The position numbers were made by a program, and so were the translations under genes. The notes under the pieces are model-generated. The model was not told the origin of the DNA. It made no database searches and worked only from the letters and a program-made list of their open reading frames with translations. Below, one piece after another: positions 35,860 through 47,279 of a DNA stretch of 64,000 bases. Positions within the stretch are counted from its first letter, which is position 1, and each line of letters starts with the position of its first letter. Origin of the DNA: Brachycybe producta (Eukaryota > Arthropoda > Diplopoda > Playtdesmida > Andrognathidae); contig JAUPFP010000112.1 in the NCBI GenBank assembly GCA_036925085.1, forward strand, positions 124,001-188,000, read 5' to 3'.

Positions 35860-37779
35860 GGTTTGAAAGTGTAAGGTTGGAAAGTGTAAGGTTGGAAAGT
35901 GTAAGGTTAGAAAATGTAAAGTTGGAAAGTATAAGATTGGAAAGTCTAAGGTTGGAAAGTGTAAGGTTGGAAAGTATAAGGTTGGAAAGTGTAAGGTTTG
36001 AAAGTGTAAGGTTTGAAAGTACAAGGTTTGAAAGTGTAAGATTTGAAAGTGTAAGGTTTGAAAGTGTAATGTTAGAAAGTGTAAAGTTGGAAAGTGCAAG
36101 GTTTGAAAGTGTAAGGTTTAAAAGTGTAAGGTATAAAAGTGTAAGGTTGGAAAGTGTAAGGTTGGAAATTGTAAGATTGGAAAGTGTAATGTTGGATAGT
36201 GTAAGGTTTGAAAGTGTAAGGTTTGAAAGTGTAATTTTGGAAAGTGTAAGGTTGGAAAGTGTAAGGTTGGAAAATGTAAGGTTGGAAAGTGTATGGTTTG
36301 AAAGTGAAAGGTTGGAAAGTGTAAGGTTTTAAGGTTTAAGGTTTGAAAGTTTAAGGTTGGAAAGTGTAAGGTTGGAAAGTGTAAGGTTGGAAAGTGTAAG
36401 GTTTGAAAGTGCAAGGTTTGAAAGTGTAAGGTTTAAAAGTGTAAGGTATAAAAGTGTAAGGTTGGAAAGTGTAAGGTTGGAAATTGTAAGATTGGAAAGT
36501 GTAAGGTTGGAAAGTGTAAGGTTGGAAAGTATAAGGTTGGAAAGTGTAATGTTATAAAGTGTAAGGTTTGAAAGTGTAAGGTTTGAAAGTGTAAGGTTTT
36601 AAAGTGTAAGGTTTTAAAGTGTAAGGTTGGAAAGTATAAGGTTAGAAATTGTAAGGTTGGAAAGTGTAAGGTTGGAAAATGTAAGGTTGGAAAGTGTAAG
36701 GCTGGAAAATGTAAGGTTGGAAAGTGTAATGTTTGAAAGTACAAGGTTGGAAAATGTAAGGTTAGAAAGTGTAAGGTTAGAAAGTGTAAGGTTGGAAAGT
36801 GTGAGGTTGGAAATTGTAAGGTTGGAAAGTGTAAGGTATGAAAGTGCAAGGTTTGAAAGTAAAAGGTTTAAAAGTGCAAGGTTTGAAAGTGCAAGGTTTG
36901 GAAGTGTAAGGTTTGAAAGTGTAAGGTTTGAAAGTACAAGGTTTGAAAGTGTAAGGTTTGAAAGTGTAAGGTTTGAAAGTGTAAGGTTTGAAAGTGTAAG
37001 GTTTGAAAGTGTAAGGTTTGAAAGTGCAAGGTTTGAAAGTGTAAGGTTTGAAAGTGTAAGGTTTGAAAGTGCAAGGTTTGAAAGTGTAAGGTTGGAAAGT
37101 GTAATGTTGGAAAGTGTAAGGTTTGAAAGTTTAAGGTTTGAAAGTTTAAGGTTTGAAAGTTTAAGGTTTTAAAGTGTAAGGTTTTAAAGTGTAAGGTTGG
37201 AAAGTGTAAGGTTGGAAGTTGTAAGGTTGGAAAGTGTAAAGTTGGAAAGTGTAAGGTTGGAAAGTGTGAGGCTGGAAAATGTAAGGTTTGAAAGTGTAAG
37301 GTATGAAAGTGCAAGGTTTGAAAGTAAAAGTTTTAAAAGTGCAAGATTTGAAAGTGCAAGGTTTGAAAGTTTAAGGTTTGAAAGTTTATGGTTTGACAGT
37401 TTAAGGTTTGACAGTGTAAGGTTTGAAAGTGTAAGGTTTGAAAGTGTAAGGTTTGAAAGTGTAAGGTTTGAAAGTGTAAGGTTTGAATGTGTAAGGTATA
37501 AAAGTGTAAGGTTTTAAAATGTAAGGTTTGAAAGTGTAACTTTTGAAAGTGTAAGGTTTGAAAGTGTAAGGTTTGAAAGTGCAAGGTTTAAAATTGTAAG
37601 GTTTGAAAGTGCAATTTTTGAAAGTGCAAGGTTTGAAAGTGCAAGGTTTGAAAGTGCAAGGTTTGAAAGTGCAAAGTTTGAAAGTGCAAGGTTTGAAAGT
37701 TTAAGGTTTGAAAGTTTAAGGTTTGAAAGTTTAAGGTTTGAAAGTTTAAGGTTTGAAAGTTTAAGGTTTTAAAGTTTAT

Positions 37780-38273
37780 GGTTTGACAGTTTAAGGTTTG
37801 ACAGTGTAAGGTTTGAAAGTGTAAGGTTTGACAGTTTAAGGTTTGACAGTGTAAGGTTTGAAAGTGTAAGGTTTGACAGTGTAAGGTTTGACAGTGCAAG
37901 GTTTGACAGTGTAAGGTTTGACAGTGTAAGGTTTGAAAGTGTAAGGTTTGAAAGTGTAAGATTTGAAAGTGTAAGGTTTGAAAGTTTAAGGTTTGAAAGT
38001 GTAAGATTTGAAAGTGTAAGGTTTGAAAGTTTAAGGTTTGAAAGTTTAAGGTTTGACAGTGTAAGGTTTGACAGTGTAAGGTTTGACAGTGTAAGGTTTG
38101 ACAGTGAAAGGTTTGACAGTAAAAAGTTTGACAGTTTAAGGTTTGACAGTGTAATTTTGACAGTTTAAGATTTTACAGTGTAAGCTTTGACAGTTTAAGG
38201 TTTGACAGTGTAAGGTTTGACAGTTTACGGTTTGTCAGTTTAAGGTTTGACAGTTTAAGGTTTGACAGTTTAA
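37780..38273 (+). repeat. GACAG block 13 (class II)
   Basis: It is the R counterpart of block 6 and part of 7.67-kb copy 1. It is one unit shorter than block 6 at its right end. Confidence 0.9.
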
Positions 38274-39067
38274 GGTTGTAAAGTGTAAGGTTAGAAAATG
38301 TAAAGTTTGAAAGTGTAATGTTGAAAGTGTAAGGTTTGAAAGAGTAAGGTTGGAAAGTGTAAGGTTGGAAAGTTTAAGGTTGGAATGTGTAAGGTTATAA
38401 AGTGTAAGGTTGGAAAGATTAAGGTTGGAAAGTGTAAGGTTGAAAAGTGTAAGATTGGAAAGTGTAAGGTTGGAAAGTATAAGGTTGGAAAGTGTAAGGT
38501 TTGAAAGTTTAAGGTTTGAAAGTGTAAGGTTGGAAAGTGTAAGGTTGGAAAGAGTGAGGCTGGAAAATGTAAAGTTGGAAAGTGTAAGGTTGGAAAGTGT
38601 AAGGTTTGAAAATACAAGGTTAGAAAGTGTAAGGTTAGAAAGTGTAAGGTTAGAAAGTGTAAGGTTAGAAAGTGTAAGGTTGGAAATTGTAAGGTTGGAA
38701 AGTGTAAGGTATGAAAGTGCAAGGTTTGAAAGTAAAAGGTTTAAAAGTGCAAGATTTGAAAGTGCAAGGTTTGAAAGTTTAAGTTTTGAAAGTATATGGT
38801 TTGACAGTTTAATGTTTGACAGTGTAAGGTTTGAAAGTGTAAGGTTTGAAAGTGTAAGGTTTGAAAGTGTAAGGTTTGAAAGTGTAAGGTTTGAAAGTGT
38901 AAGGTTTGAATGTGTAAGGTATAAAAGTGTAAGGTTTTAAAATGTAAGGTTTGAAAGTGTAACTTTTGAAAGTGTAAGGTTGGTAAGTGTAAGGTTGGAA
39001 AGTGTAAGGTTGGAAAGTGTAAGGTTGGAAAGTGTAAGGTTGGAAAGTGTAAGGTTGGAAAGTGTAA

Positions 39068-39441
39068 GGTTTGACAGTGCAAGGTTTGACAGTGTAAGGT
39101 TTGACAGTGTAAGGTTTGAAAGTGTAAGATTTGAAAGTGTAAGGTTTGAAAGTTTAAGGTTTGACTGTGTAAGGTTTGACAGTGTAAGGTTTGACAGAGT
39201 AAGGTTTGACAGTGTAAGGTTTGACAGTGTAAGGTTTGACAGTGTAAGGTTTGACAGTGAAAGGTTTGACAGTAAAAAGTTTGACAGTTTAAGGTTTGAC
39301 AGTGTAAGGTTTGACAGTGTAATTTTGACAGTTTAAGATTTTACAGTGTAAGCTTTGACAGTTTAAGGTTTGACAGTGTAAGGTTTGACAGTTTACAGGT
39401 TGTCAGTTTAAGGTTTGACAGTTTAAGGTTTGACAGTTTAA
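39068..39441 (+). repeat. GACAG block 14 (class II)
   Basis: It is the R counterpart of block 7. The landmark reads TTACAGGTTGTCAG, one base different from block 7, and one GAAAGTTTAA unit is missing. Confidence 0.9.
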
Positions 39442-41106
39442 GGTTGTAAAGTGTAAGGTATGAAATTGTAAAGTTTGAAAGTGTAAGGTTTGAAAGTGCA
39501 ATTTTTGAAAGTGCAAGGTTTGAAAGTGCATGGTTTGAAAGTACAAGGTTTGAAAGTGCAAGGTTTGAAAGTGTAATTTTAGAAAGTGTAAGGTTGGAAA
39601 GTGTAAGGTTGGAAAGTGTAAGGTTGGAAAGTGTAAGGTTGGAAAGTGTAAGGTTGGAAAGTGTAAGATTGGAAAGTGTAAGGTTGGAAAGTGTAAGCTT
39701 GGAAAGTGTAAGGTTGGAAAGTGTAAGGTTGGAAAATGTAAAGTTGGAAAGTGTAAGGTTTGAAAGTGTAAGGTTGGAAAGTTTAAGGTTGGAATGTGTA
39801 AGGTTATAATGTGTAAGGTTGGAAAGTGTAAGGTTGGAAAGTGTAAGGTTGGAAAGTGTAAGGTTGGAAAGTGTAAGATTGGAAAGTGTAAGGTTGGAAA
39901 GCGTAAGGTTTGAAAGTTTAAGGTTTGAAAGTGTAAGGGTTTAAAGTGTAAGGTTTTAAAGTGTAAGGTTGGAAAGTGTAAGGTTGGAAATTGTAAGGTT
40001 GGAAAGTGTAAGGTTGGAAAGTGTAAGGTTGGAAAGTGTGAGGCTGGAAAATGTAAAGTTGGAAAGTGTAAGGTTGGAAAGTGTAAGGTTTGAAAATACA
40101 AGGTTAGAAAGTGTAAGGATAGAAAGTGTAAGGTTAGAAAGTGTAAGGTTAGAAAGTGTAAGGTTAGAAAGTGTAAGGTTAGAAAGTGTAAGGTTGGAAA
40201 TTGTAAGGTTGGAAAGTGTAAGGTATGAAAGTGCAAGGTTTGAAAGTAAAAGGTTTAAAAGTGCAAGATTTGAAAGTGCAAGGTTTGAAAGTTTAAGTTT
40301 TGAAAGTTTATGGTTTGACAGTTTAAGGTTTGACAGTGTAAGGTTTGAAAGTGTAAGGTTTGAAAGTGTAAGGTTTGAAAGTGTAAGGTTTGAAAGTGTT
40401 AGGTTTGAAAGTGTAAGGTTTGAAAGTGTAAGCTTTGAATGTGTAAGGTATAAAAGTGTAAGGTTTTAAAATGTAAGGTTTGAAAGTGTAATTTTTGAAA
40501 GTGTAAGGTTGGAAAGTTTAAGGTTGGAAAGAGTAAGGTTGGAAAGTGTAAGGTTGGAAAGTGTAAGGTTTGAAAGTGTAAGGTTTGAAAGTGCAAGGTT
40601 TGAAAGTGTGAATTTTGAAAGTGTAATTTTTGAAAGTGTAAGGTTTGAAAGTGCAAGGTTTGAAAGTGCAAGGTTTGAAATTATTAGGTTTGAAAGTGCA
40701 ATTTTTGAAAGTGCAAGGTTTGATAGTGCAATGTTTTAAATTGCAAGGTTTGAAAAATTAAGGTTTGAAAGTTTATGGTTTGACAGTTTAAGGTTTGACA
40801 GTGTAAGGTTTGAAAGTGTAAGGTTTGAAAGTGTAAGGTTTGAAAGTGTAAGGTTTGAAAGTGTAAGGTTTGAAAGTGTAAGGTTGGAAAGTGTAAGGTT
40901 GGAAAGTGTAAGGTCTGAAAGTGTAAGGTTAGAAAGTGTAATTTTGGAAAGTGTAAGGTTTGAAAATGTAAGGTTTGAAAGTGTAAGGTTTTAAAGTGCA
41001 AGATTTGAAAGTGCAAGATTTGAAAGTGAAAGAATTGAAAGTGTAAGGTTTGAAAGTGTAAGGTTGAAAAGTGTAAGGTTTGAAAGTGTAAGCTTTGAAA
41101 GTGTAA

Positions 41107-41615
41107 GGTTTGACAGTTTAAGGTTTGACAGTTTAAGGTTTGACAGTTTAAGGTTTGACAGTGTAAGGTTTGCCAGTGTAAGGTTTGAAAGTGTAAGGTT
41201 TGACAGTGTAAGGTTTGACAGTGTAAGGTTTGACAGTGTAAGGTTTGAAAGTGTAAGGTTTGAAAGTGTAAGATTTGAAAGTGTAAGGTTTGAAAGTTTA
41301 AGGTTTGAAAGTTTAAGGTTTGACTGTGTAAGGTTTGACAGTGTAAGGTTTGACAGTGTAAGGTTTGACAGTGTAAGGTTTGACAGTGTAAGGTTTGACA
41401 GTGTAAGGTTTGACAGTAAATAGTTTGACAGTGTAAGGTTTGACAGTTTAAGGTTTGGCAGTGTAAGGTTTGACAGTGTAATTTTGACAGTTTAAGATTT
41501 TACAGTGTAAGCTTTGACAGTTTAAGGTTTGACAGTGTAAGGTTTGACAGTTTACGGTTTGTCAGTTTAAGGTTTGACAGTTTACAGTTTGACAGTTTAA
41601 GGTTTGACAGTTTAA
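41107..41615 (+). repeat. GACAG block 15 (class II with TTTGCCAG)
   Basis: It starts after AAGCTTTGAAAG, has TTTGCCAG near 41168 and AAATAG near 41419, no 13-bp unit, and the usual TTGTCAG ending. Confidence 0.9.
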
Positions 41616-44447
41616 GGTTGTAAAGTGTAAGGTTTGAAATTGTAAAGTTTGAAAGTGTAAGGTTTGAAAGTGCAATTTTTGAAAGTGCAAGGTTTGAAAG
41701 TGCAAGGTTTGAAAGTACAAGGTTTGAAAGTGCAAGGTTTGAAAGTGCATTTTTTGAAAGTGTAATTTTGGAAAGTGTAAGGTTTGAAAGTGTAAGGTTG
41801 GAAAATGTAAGGTTGGAAAGTGTAAGGTTGGAAAGTGTAAGGTTGGAAAGTGTAAGGTTGGAAAGTGTAAGCTTGGAAAGTGTAAGGTTGGAAAGTGTAA
41901 GGTTGGAAAGTGTAAGGTTGGAAAATGTAACATTGGAAAGTGTAAGGTTTGAAAGTGTAAGGTTTGAAAGTGTAAGGTTGGAAAGTTTAAGGTTGGAATG
42001 TGTAAGGTTATAATGTGTAAGGTTGGAAAGTGTAAGGATAGAAAATGTAAAGTTGGAAAGTATAAGATTGGAAAGTCTATGGTTGGAAAGTGTAAGGTTG
42101 GAAAGTATAAGGTTGGAAAGTGCAAGGTTTGAAAGTGTAAGGTTTGAAAGTACAAGGTTTGAAAGTGTAAGATTTGAAAGTGTAAGGTTTGAAAGTGTAA
42201 TGTTAGAAAGTGTAAAGTTGGAAAGTGCAAGGTTTGAAAGTGTAAGGTTTAAAAGTGTAAGGTATAAAAGTGTAAGGTTTGAAAGTGTAAGGTTTGAAAG
42301 TGTAATTTTGGAAAGTGTAAGGTTGGAAAGTGAAAGGTTGGAAAATGTAAGGTTGGAAAGTGTATGGTTTGAAAGTGTAAGGTTGGAAAGTGTAAGGTTT
42401 TAAAGATTAAGGTTTGAAAGTTTAAGGTTGGAAAGTGTAAGGTTGGAAAGTGTAAGGTTGGAAAGTGTAAGGTTGGAAAGTGTAAGGTTTGAAAGTGTAA
42501 GGTTTGAAAGTACAAGGTTTGAAAGTGTAAGATTTGAAAGTGTAAGGTTTGAAAGTGTAATGTTAGAAAGTGTAAAGTTGGAAAGTGCAAGGTTTGAAAG
42601 TGTAAGGTTTAAAAGTGTAAGGTATAAAAGTGTAAGGTTGGAAAGTGTAAGGTTGGAAATTGTAAGATTGGAAAGTGTAAGGTTGGAAAATGTAAGGTTG
42701 GAAAGTATAAGGTTGGAAAGTGTAATGTTATAAAGTGTAAGGTTTGAAAGTGTAAGGTTTGAAAGTGTAAGGTTTTAAAGTGTAAGGTTGAAAAGTATAA
42801 GTTTAGAAATTGTAAGGTTGGAAAGTGTAAGGTTGGAAAATGTAAGGTTGGAAAGTGTAAGGCTGGAAAATGTAAGGATGGAAAGTGTAAGGTTGGAAAG
42901 TGTAAGGTTTGAAAGTACAAGGTTGGAAAGTGTAAGGTTAGAAAGTGTAAGGTTAGAAAGTGTAAGGTTAGAAAGTGTAAGGTTGGAAAGTGTAAGGTTG
43001 GAAATTGTAAGGTTGGAAAGTGTAAGGTATGAAAGTGCTAGGTTTGAAAGTAAAAGGTTTAAAAGTGCAAGGTTTGAAAGTGCAAGGTTTGGAAGTGTAA
43101 GGTTTGAAAGTGTAAGGTTTGAAAGTGTAAGGTTTGAATGTGCAAGGTTTGAAAGTGTAAGGTTTGAAAGTGTAAGGTTTGAAAGTGTAAGGTTTGAAAG
43201 TGTAAGGTTTGAATGTGCAAGGTTTGAAAGTGTAAGGTTTGAAAGTGTAAGGTTGGAAAGTGTAAGTTTGAAAGTGTAAGCTTTGAAAGTGTAAGGTTGG
43301 AAAGTGTATGGTTTGAAAGTGTAAGGTTGGAAAGTGTAAGGTTTGAAAGTTTAAGGTTTGAAAGTTTAAGGTTGGAAAGTGTAAGGTTGGAAAGTGTAAG
43401 GTTTGAAAGTGTAAGGTTTGAAAGTACCAGGTTTGAAACTGTAAGGTTTGAAAGTGTAAGGTTTGAAAGTGTAAGGTTGGAAAGTGTAAGGTTAGAAAGT
43501 GTAAGGTTTGAAAGTGTAAGGTTAGAAAGTGTAAGGTTAGAAAGTGTAAGGTTGGAAAGTGTAAGGTTTGAAAGTGTAAGGCTGGAAAATGTAAGGTTGG
43601 AAAGTGTAAGGTTGGAAGGTGAAATGTTTGAAAGTACAAGGTTAGAAAGTGTAAGGTTAGAAAGTGTAAGGTTAGAAAGTGTAAGGTTAGAAAGTGTAAG
43701 GTTAGAAAGTGTAAGGTTGGAAATTGTAAGGTTGGAAAGTGTAAGGTATGAAAGTGCAAGGTTTGAAAGTAAGGTTTTAAAGTGTAAGGTTTTAAAGTGT
43801 AAGGTTGGAAAGTATAAGGTTGGAAAGTATAAGGTTAGAAATTGTAAGGTTGGAAAATGTAAGGTTGGAAAATGTAAGGTTGGAAAGTGTGAGGCTGGAA
43901 AATGTAAAGTTGGAAAGTGTAAGGTTGGAAAGTGTAAGGTTTGAAAATACAAGGTTAGAAAGTGTAAGGTTAGAAAGTGTAAGGTTAGAAAGTGTAAGGT
44001 TAGAAAGTGTAAGGTTAGAAAGTGTAAGGTTGGAAATTGTAAGGTTGGAAAGTGTAAGGTATGAAAGTGCAAGGTTTGAAAGTAAAATGTTTAAAAGTGC
44101 AAGATTTGAAAGTGCAAGGTTTGAAAGTTTAAGGTTTGAAAGTTTATGGTTTGACAGTTTAAGGTTTGACAGTGTAAGGTTTGAAATTGTAAGGTTTGAA
44201 AGTGTAAGGTTTGAAAGTGTAAGGTTTGAATGTGTAAGGTATAAAAGTGTAAGGTTTTAAAATGTAAGGTTTGAAAGTGTAACTTTTGAAAGTGTAAGGT
44301 TTGAAAGTGTAAGGTTTGAAAGTGCAAGGTTTAAAATTGTAAGGTTTGAAAGTGCAATTTTTGAAAGTGCAAGGTTTGAAAGTGCAAGGTTTGAAAGTGC
44401 AAAGTTTGAAAGTGCAAGGTTTGAAAGTTTAAGGTTTGAAAGTTTAA

Positions 44448-44567
44448 GGTTTGACAGTGTAAGGTTTGAAAGTGTAAGGTTTGACAGTTTAAGGTTTGAC
44501 AGTTTAAGGTTTGACAGTTTAAGGTTTGACAGTTTAAGGTTTGACAGTGTAAGGTTTGCCAGTGTAA
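44448..44567 (+). repeat. GACAG block 16 (truncated at the duplication junction)
   Basis: Eight units are present, ending with TTTGCCAG. The equivalent block in copy 2 (52286-52897) is complete, so this one was cut by the 7.67-kb duplication breakpoint. Confidence 0.9.
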
Positions 44568-44589
44568 GGTTTGAAAGTGTAAGGTTTGA

Positions 44590-44753
44590 AAGTACAAGGT
44601 TTGAAAGTGTAAGGTTTGAAAGTGTAAGGTTTGAAAGTGTAAGGTTTGAAAGTGCAAGGTTTGAAAGTGTAAGGTTGGAAAGTGTAATGTTGGAAAGTGT
44701 AAGGTTTGAAAGTTTAAGGTTTGAAAGTTTAAGGTTTGAAAGTTTAAGGTTTT
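44590..44753 (+). repeat. 164-bp partial repeat at the junction of the 7.67-kb copies
   Basis: It lies between the two 7.67-kb copies and interrupts a GACAG block right after a TTTGCCAG unit. It runs from a GTACAA unit through GGTTTG units to three GAAAGTTTAA units and a GGTTTTAAAG unit. The same order is found just downstream at about 44769-45020, with roughly five units fewer here. It looks like a shortened extra copy made at the duplication breakpoint. Confidence 0.75.
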
Positions 44754-45617
44754 AAAGTGTAAGGTTTGAAAGTACAAGGTTTGAAAGTGTAAGGTTTGAA
44801 AGTGTAAGGTTTGAAAGTGTAAGGTTTGAAAGTGTAAGGTTTGAAAGTGTAAGGTTTGAAAGTGCAAGGTTTGAAAGTGTAAGGTTTGAAAGTGTAAGGT
44901 TTGAAAGTGCAAGGTTTGAAAGTGTAAGGTTGGAAAGTGTAATGTTGGAAAGTGTAAGGTTTGAAAGTTTAAGGTTTGAAAGTTTAAGGTTTGAAAGTTT
45001 AAGGTTTTAAAGTGTAAGGTTTTAAAGTGTAAGGTTGGAAAGTGTAAGGTTGGAAGTTGTAAGGTTGGAAAGTGTAAAGTTGGAAAGTGTAAGGTTGGAA
45101 AGTGTGAGGCTGGAAAATGTAAGGTTTGAAAGTGTAAGGTATGAAAGTGCAAGGTTTGAAAGTAAAAGTTTTAAAAGTGCAAGATTTGAAAGTGCAAGGT
45201 TTGAAAGTTTAAGGTTTGAAAGTTTATGGTTTGACAGTTTAAGGTTTGACAGTGTAAGGTTTGAAAGTGTAAGGTTTGAAAGTGTAAGGTTTGAAAGTGT
45301 AAGGTTTGAAAGTGTAAGGTTTGAATGTGTAAGGTATAAAAGTGTAAGGTTTTAAAATGTAAGGTTTGAAAGTGTAACTTTTGAAAGTGTAAGGTTTGAA
45401 AGTGTAAGGTTTGAAAGTGCAAGGTTTAAAATTGTAAGGTTTGAAAGTGCAATTTTTGAAAGTGCAAGGTTTGAAAGTGCAAGGTTTGAAAGTGCAAGGT
45501 TTGAAAGTGCAAAGTTTGAAAGTGCAAGGTTTGAAAGTTTAAGGTTTGAAAGTTTAAGGTTTGAAAGTTTAAGGTTTGAAAGTTTAAGGTTTGAAAGTTT
45601 AAGGTTTTAAAGTTTAT

Positions 45618-46111
45618 GGTTTGACAGTTTAAGGTTTGACAGTGTAAGGTTTGAAAGTGTAAGGTTTGACAGTTTAAGGTTTGACAGTGTAAGGTTTGAA
45701 AGTGTAAGGTTTGACAGTGTAAGGTTTGACAGTGCAAGGTTTGACAGTGTAAGGTTTGACAGTGTAAGGTTTGAAAGTGTAAGGTTTGAAAGTGTAAGAT
45801 TTGAAAGTGTAAGGTTTGAAAGTTTAAGGTTTGAAAGTGTAAGATTTGAAAGTGTAAGGTTTGAAAGTTTAAGGTTTGAAAGTTTAAGGTTTGACAGTGT
45901 AAGGTTTGACAGTGTAAGGTTTGACAGTGTAAGGTTTGACAGTGAAAGGTTTGACAGTAAAAAGTTTGACAGTTTAAGGTTTGACAGTGTAATTTTGACA
46001 GTTTAAGATTTTACAGTGTAAGCTTTGACAGTTTAAGGTTTGACAGTGTAAGGTTTGACAGTTTACGGTTTGTCAGTTTAAGGTTTGACAGTTTAAGGTT
46101 TGACAGTTTAA
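45618..46111 (+). repeat. GACAG block 17 (copy 2 of block 13)
   Basis: It is placed exactly 7,838 bp after block 13, and I saw no difference from it. Confidence 0.9.
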
Positions 46112-46905
46112 GGTTGTAAAGTGTAAGGTTAGAAAATGTAAAGTTTGAAAGTGTAATGTTGAAAGTGTAAGGTTTGAAAGAGTAAGGTTGGAAAGTGTAA
46201 GGTTGGAAAGTTTAAGGTTGGAATGTGTAAGGTTATAAAGTGTAAGGTTGGAAAGATTAAGGTTGGAAAGTGTAAGGTTGAAAAGTGTAAGATTGGAAAG
46301 TGTAAGGTTGGAAAGTATAAGGTTGGAAAGTGTAAGGTTTGAAAGTTTAAGGTTTGAAAGTGTAAGGTTGGAAAGTGTAAGGTTGGAAAGAGTGAGGCTG
46401 GAAAATGTAAAGTTGGAAAGTGTAAGGTTGGAAAGTGTAAGGTTTGAAAATACAAGGTTAGAAAGTGTAAGGTTAGAAAGTGTAAGGTTAGAAAGTGTAA
46501 GGTTAGAAAGTGTAAGGTTGGAAATTGTAAGGTTGGAAAGTGTAAGGTATGAAAGTGCAAGGTTTGAAAGTAAAAGGTTTAAAAGTGCAAGATTTGAAAG
46601 TGCAAGGTTTGAAAGTTTAAGTTTTGAAAGTATATGGTTTGACAGTTTAATGTTTGACAGTGTAAGGTTTGAAAGTGTAAGGTTTGAAAGTGTAAGGTTT
46701 GAAAGTGTAAGGTTTGAAAGTGTAAGGTTTGAAAGTGTAAGGTTTGAATGTGTAAGGTATAAAAGTGTAAGGTTTTAAAATGTAAGGTTTGAAAGTGTAA
46801 CTTTTGAAAGTGTAAGGTTGGTAAGTGTAAGGTTGGAAAGTGTAAGGTTGGAAAGTGTAAGGTTGGAAAGTGTAAGGTTGGAAAGTGTAAGGTTGGAAAG
46901 TGTAA

Positions 46906-47279
46906 GGTTTGACAGTGCAAGGTTTGACAGTGTAAGGTTTGACAGTGTAAGGTTTGAAAGTGTAAGATTTGAAAGTGTAAGGTTTGAAAGTTTAAGGTTT
47001 GACTGTGTAAGGTTTGACAGTGTAAGGTTTGACAGAGTAAGGTTTGACAGTGTAAGGTTTGACAGTGTAAGGTTTGACAGTGTAAGGTTTGACAGTGAAA
47101 GGTTTGACAGTAAAAAGTTTGACAGTTTAAGGTTTGACAGTGTAAGGTTTGACAGTGTAATTTTGACAGTTTAAGATTTTACAGTGTAAGCTTTGACAGT
47201 TTAAGGTTTGACAGTGTAAGGTTTGACAGTTTACAGGTTGTCAGTTTAAGGTTTGACAGTTTAAGGTTTGACAGTTTAA
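46906..47279 (+). repeat. GACAG block 18 (copy 2 of block 14)
   Basis: It is placed exactly 7,838 bp after block 14 and shares its TTACAGGTTGTCAG landmark. Confidence 0.9.

Larger units (their letters stand above)
20080..39711 (+). repeat. Super-higher-order repeat, copy R (about 19.6 kb)
   Basis: This is the second copy of the L block, with the same sub-block order. It is longer than L because it holds extra pieces: about 420 bp near 23.6-24.0 kb, about 1 kb near 26.9-27.9 kb (the latter matching 0.3-1.4 kb at the window start), and about 0.8 kb near 32.4-33.1 kb. It lacks other pieces, including 90 bp near 22.3 kb and about 0.4 kb of the GACAG block near 32.29 kb. Its right part, from 36916, is also the start of the 7.67-kb duplication. 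Confidence 0.85.
36916..44589 (+). repeat. 7.67-kb segmental duplication, copy 1
   Basis: It matches 44754-52427 at a constant offset of 7,838 bp. The constant offset means no net length change across 7,674 bp, although the segment contains several irregular 13-14 bp units. The only substitution I found is T at 42080 against A at 49918. The left edge is set where GGTTTGAAAG (copy 1) meets GGTTTTAAAG (copy 2). The right edge is set where GAAAG (44590) meets GACAG (52428). Some stretches were compared only lightly by eye, so a few more differences are possible. Confidence 0.93.

Noticed and set aside
43059-44072. Longest reverse frame (337 codons), switching between LHFPT, TLSNL and LHFQT repeats
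   Set aside because: The switches mark register shifts through 14-bp-type units, which a frame without stops tolerates by chance. All three reverse frames of the monomer are open, so length carries no weight. The identical frame at 50897-51910 is only the duplicate.
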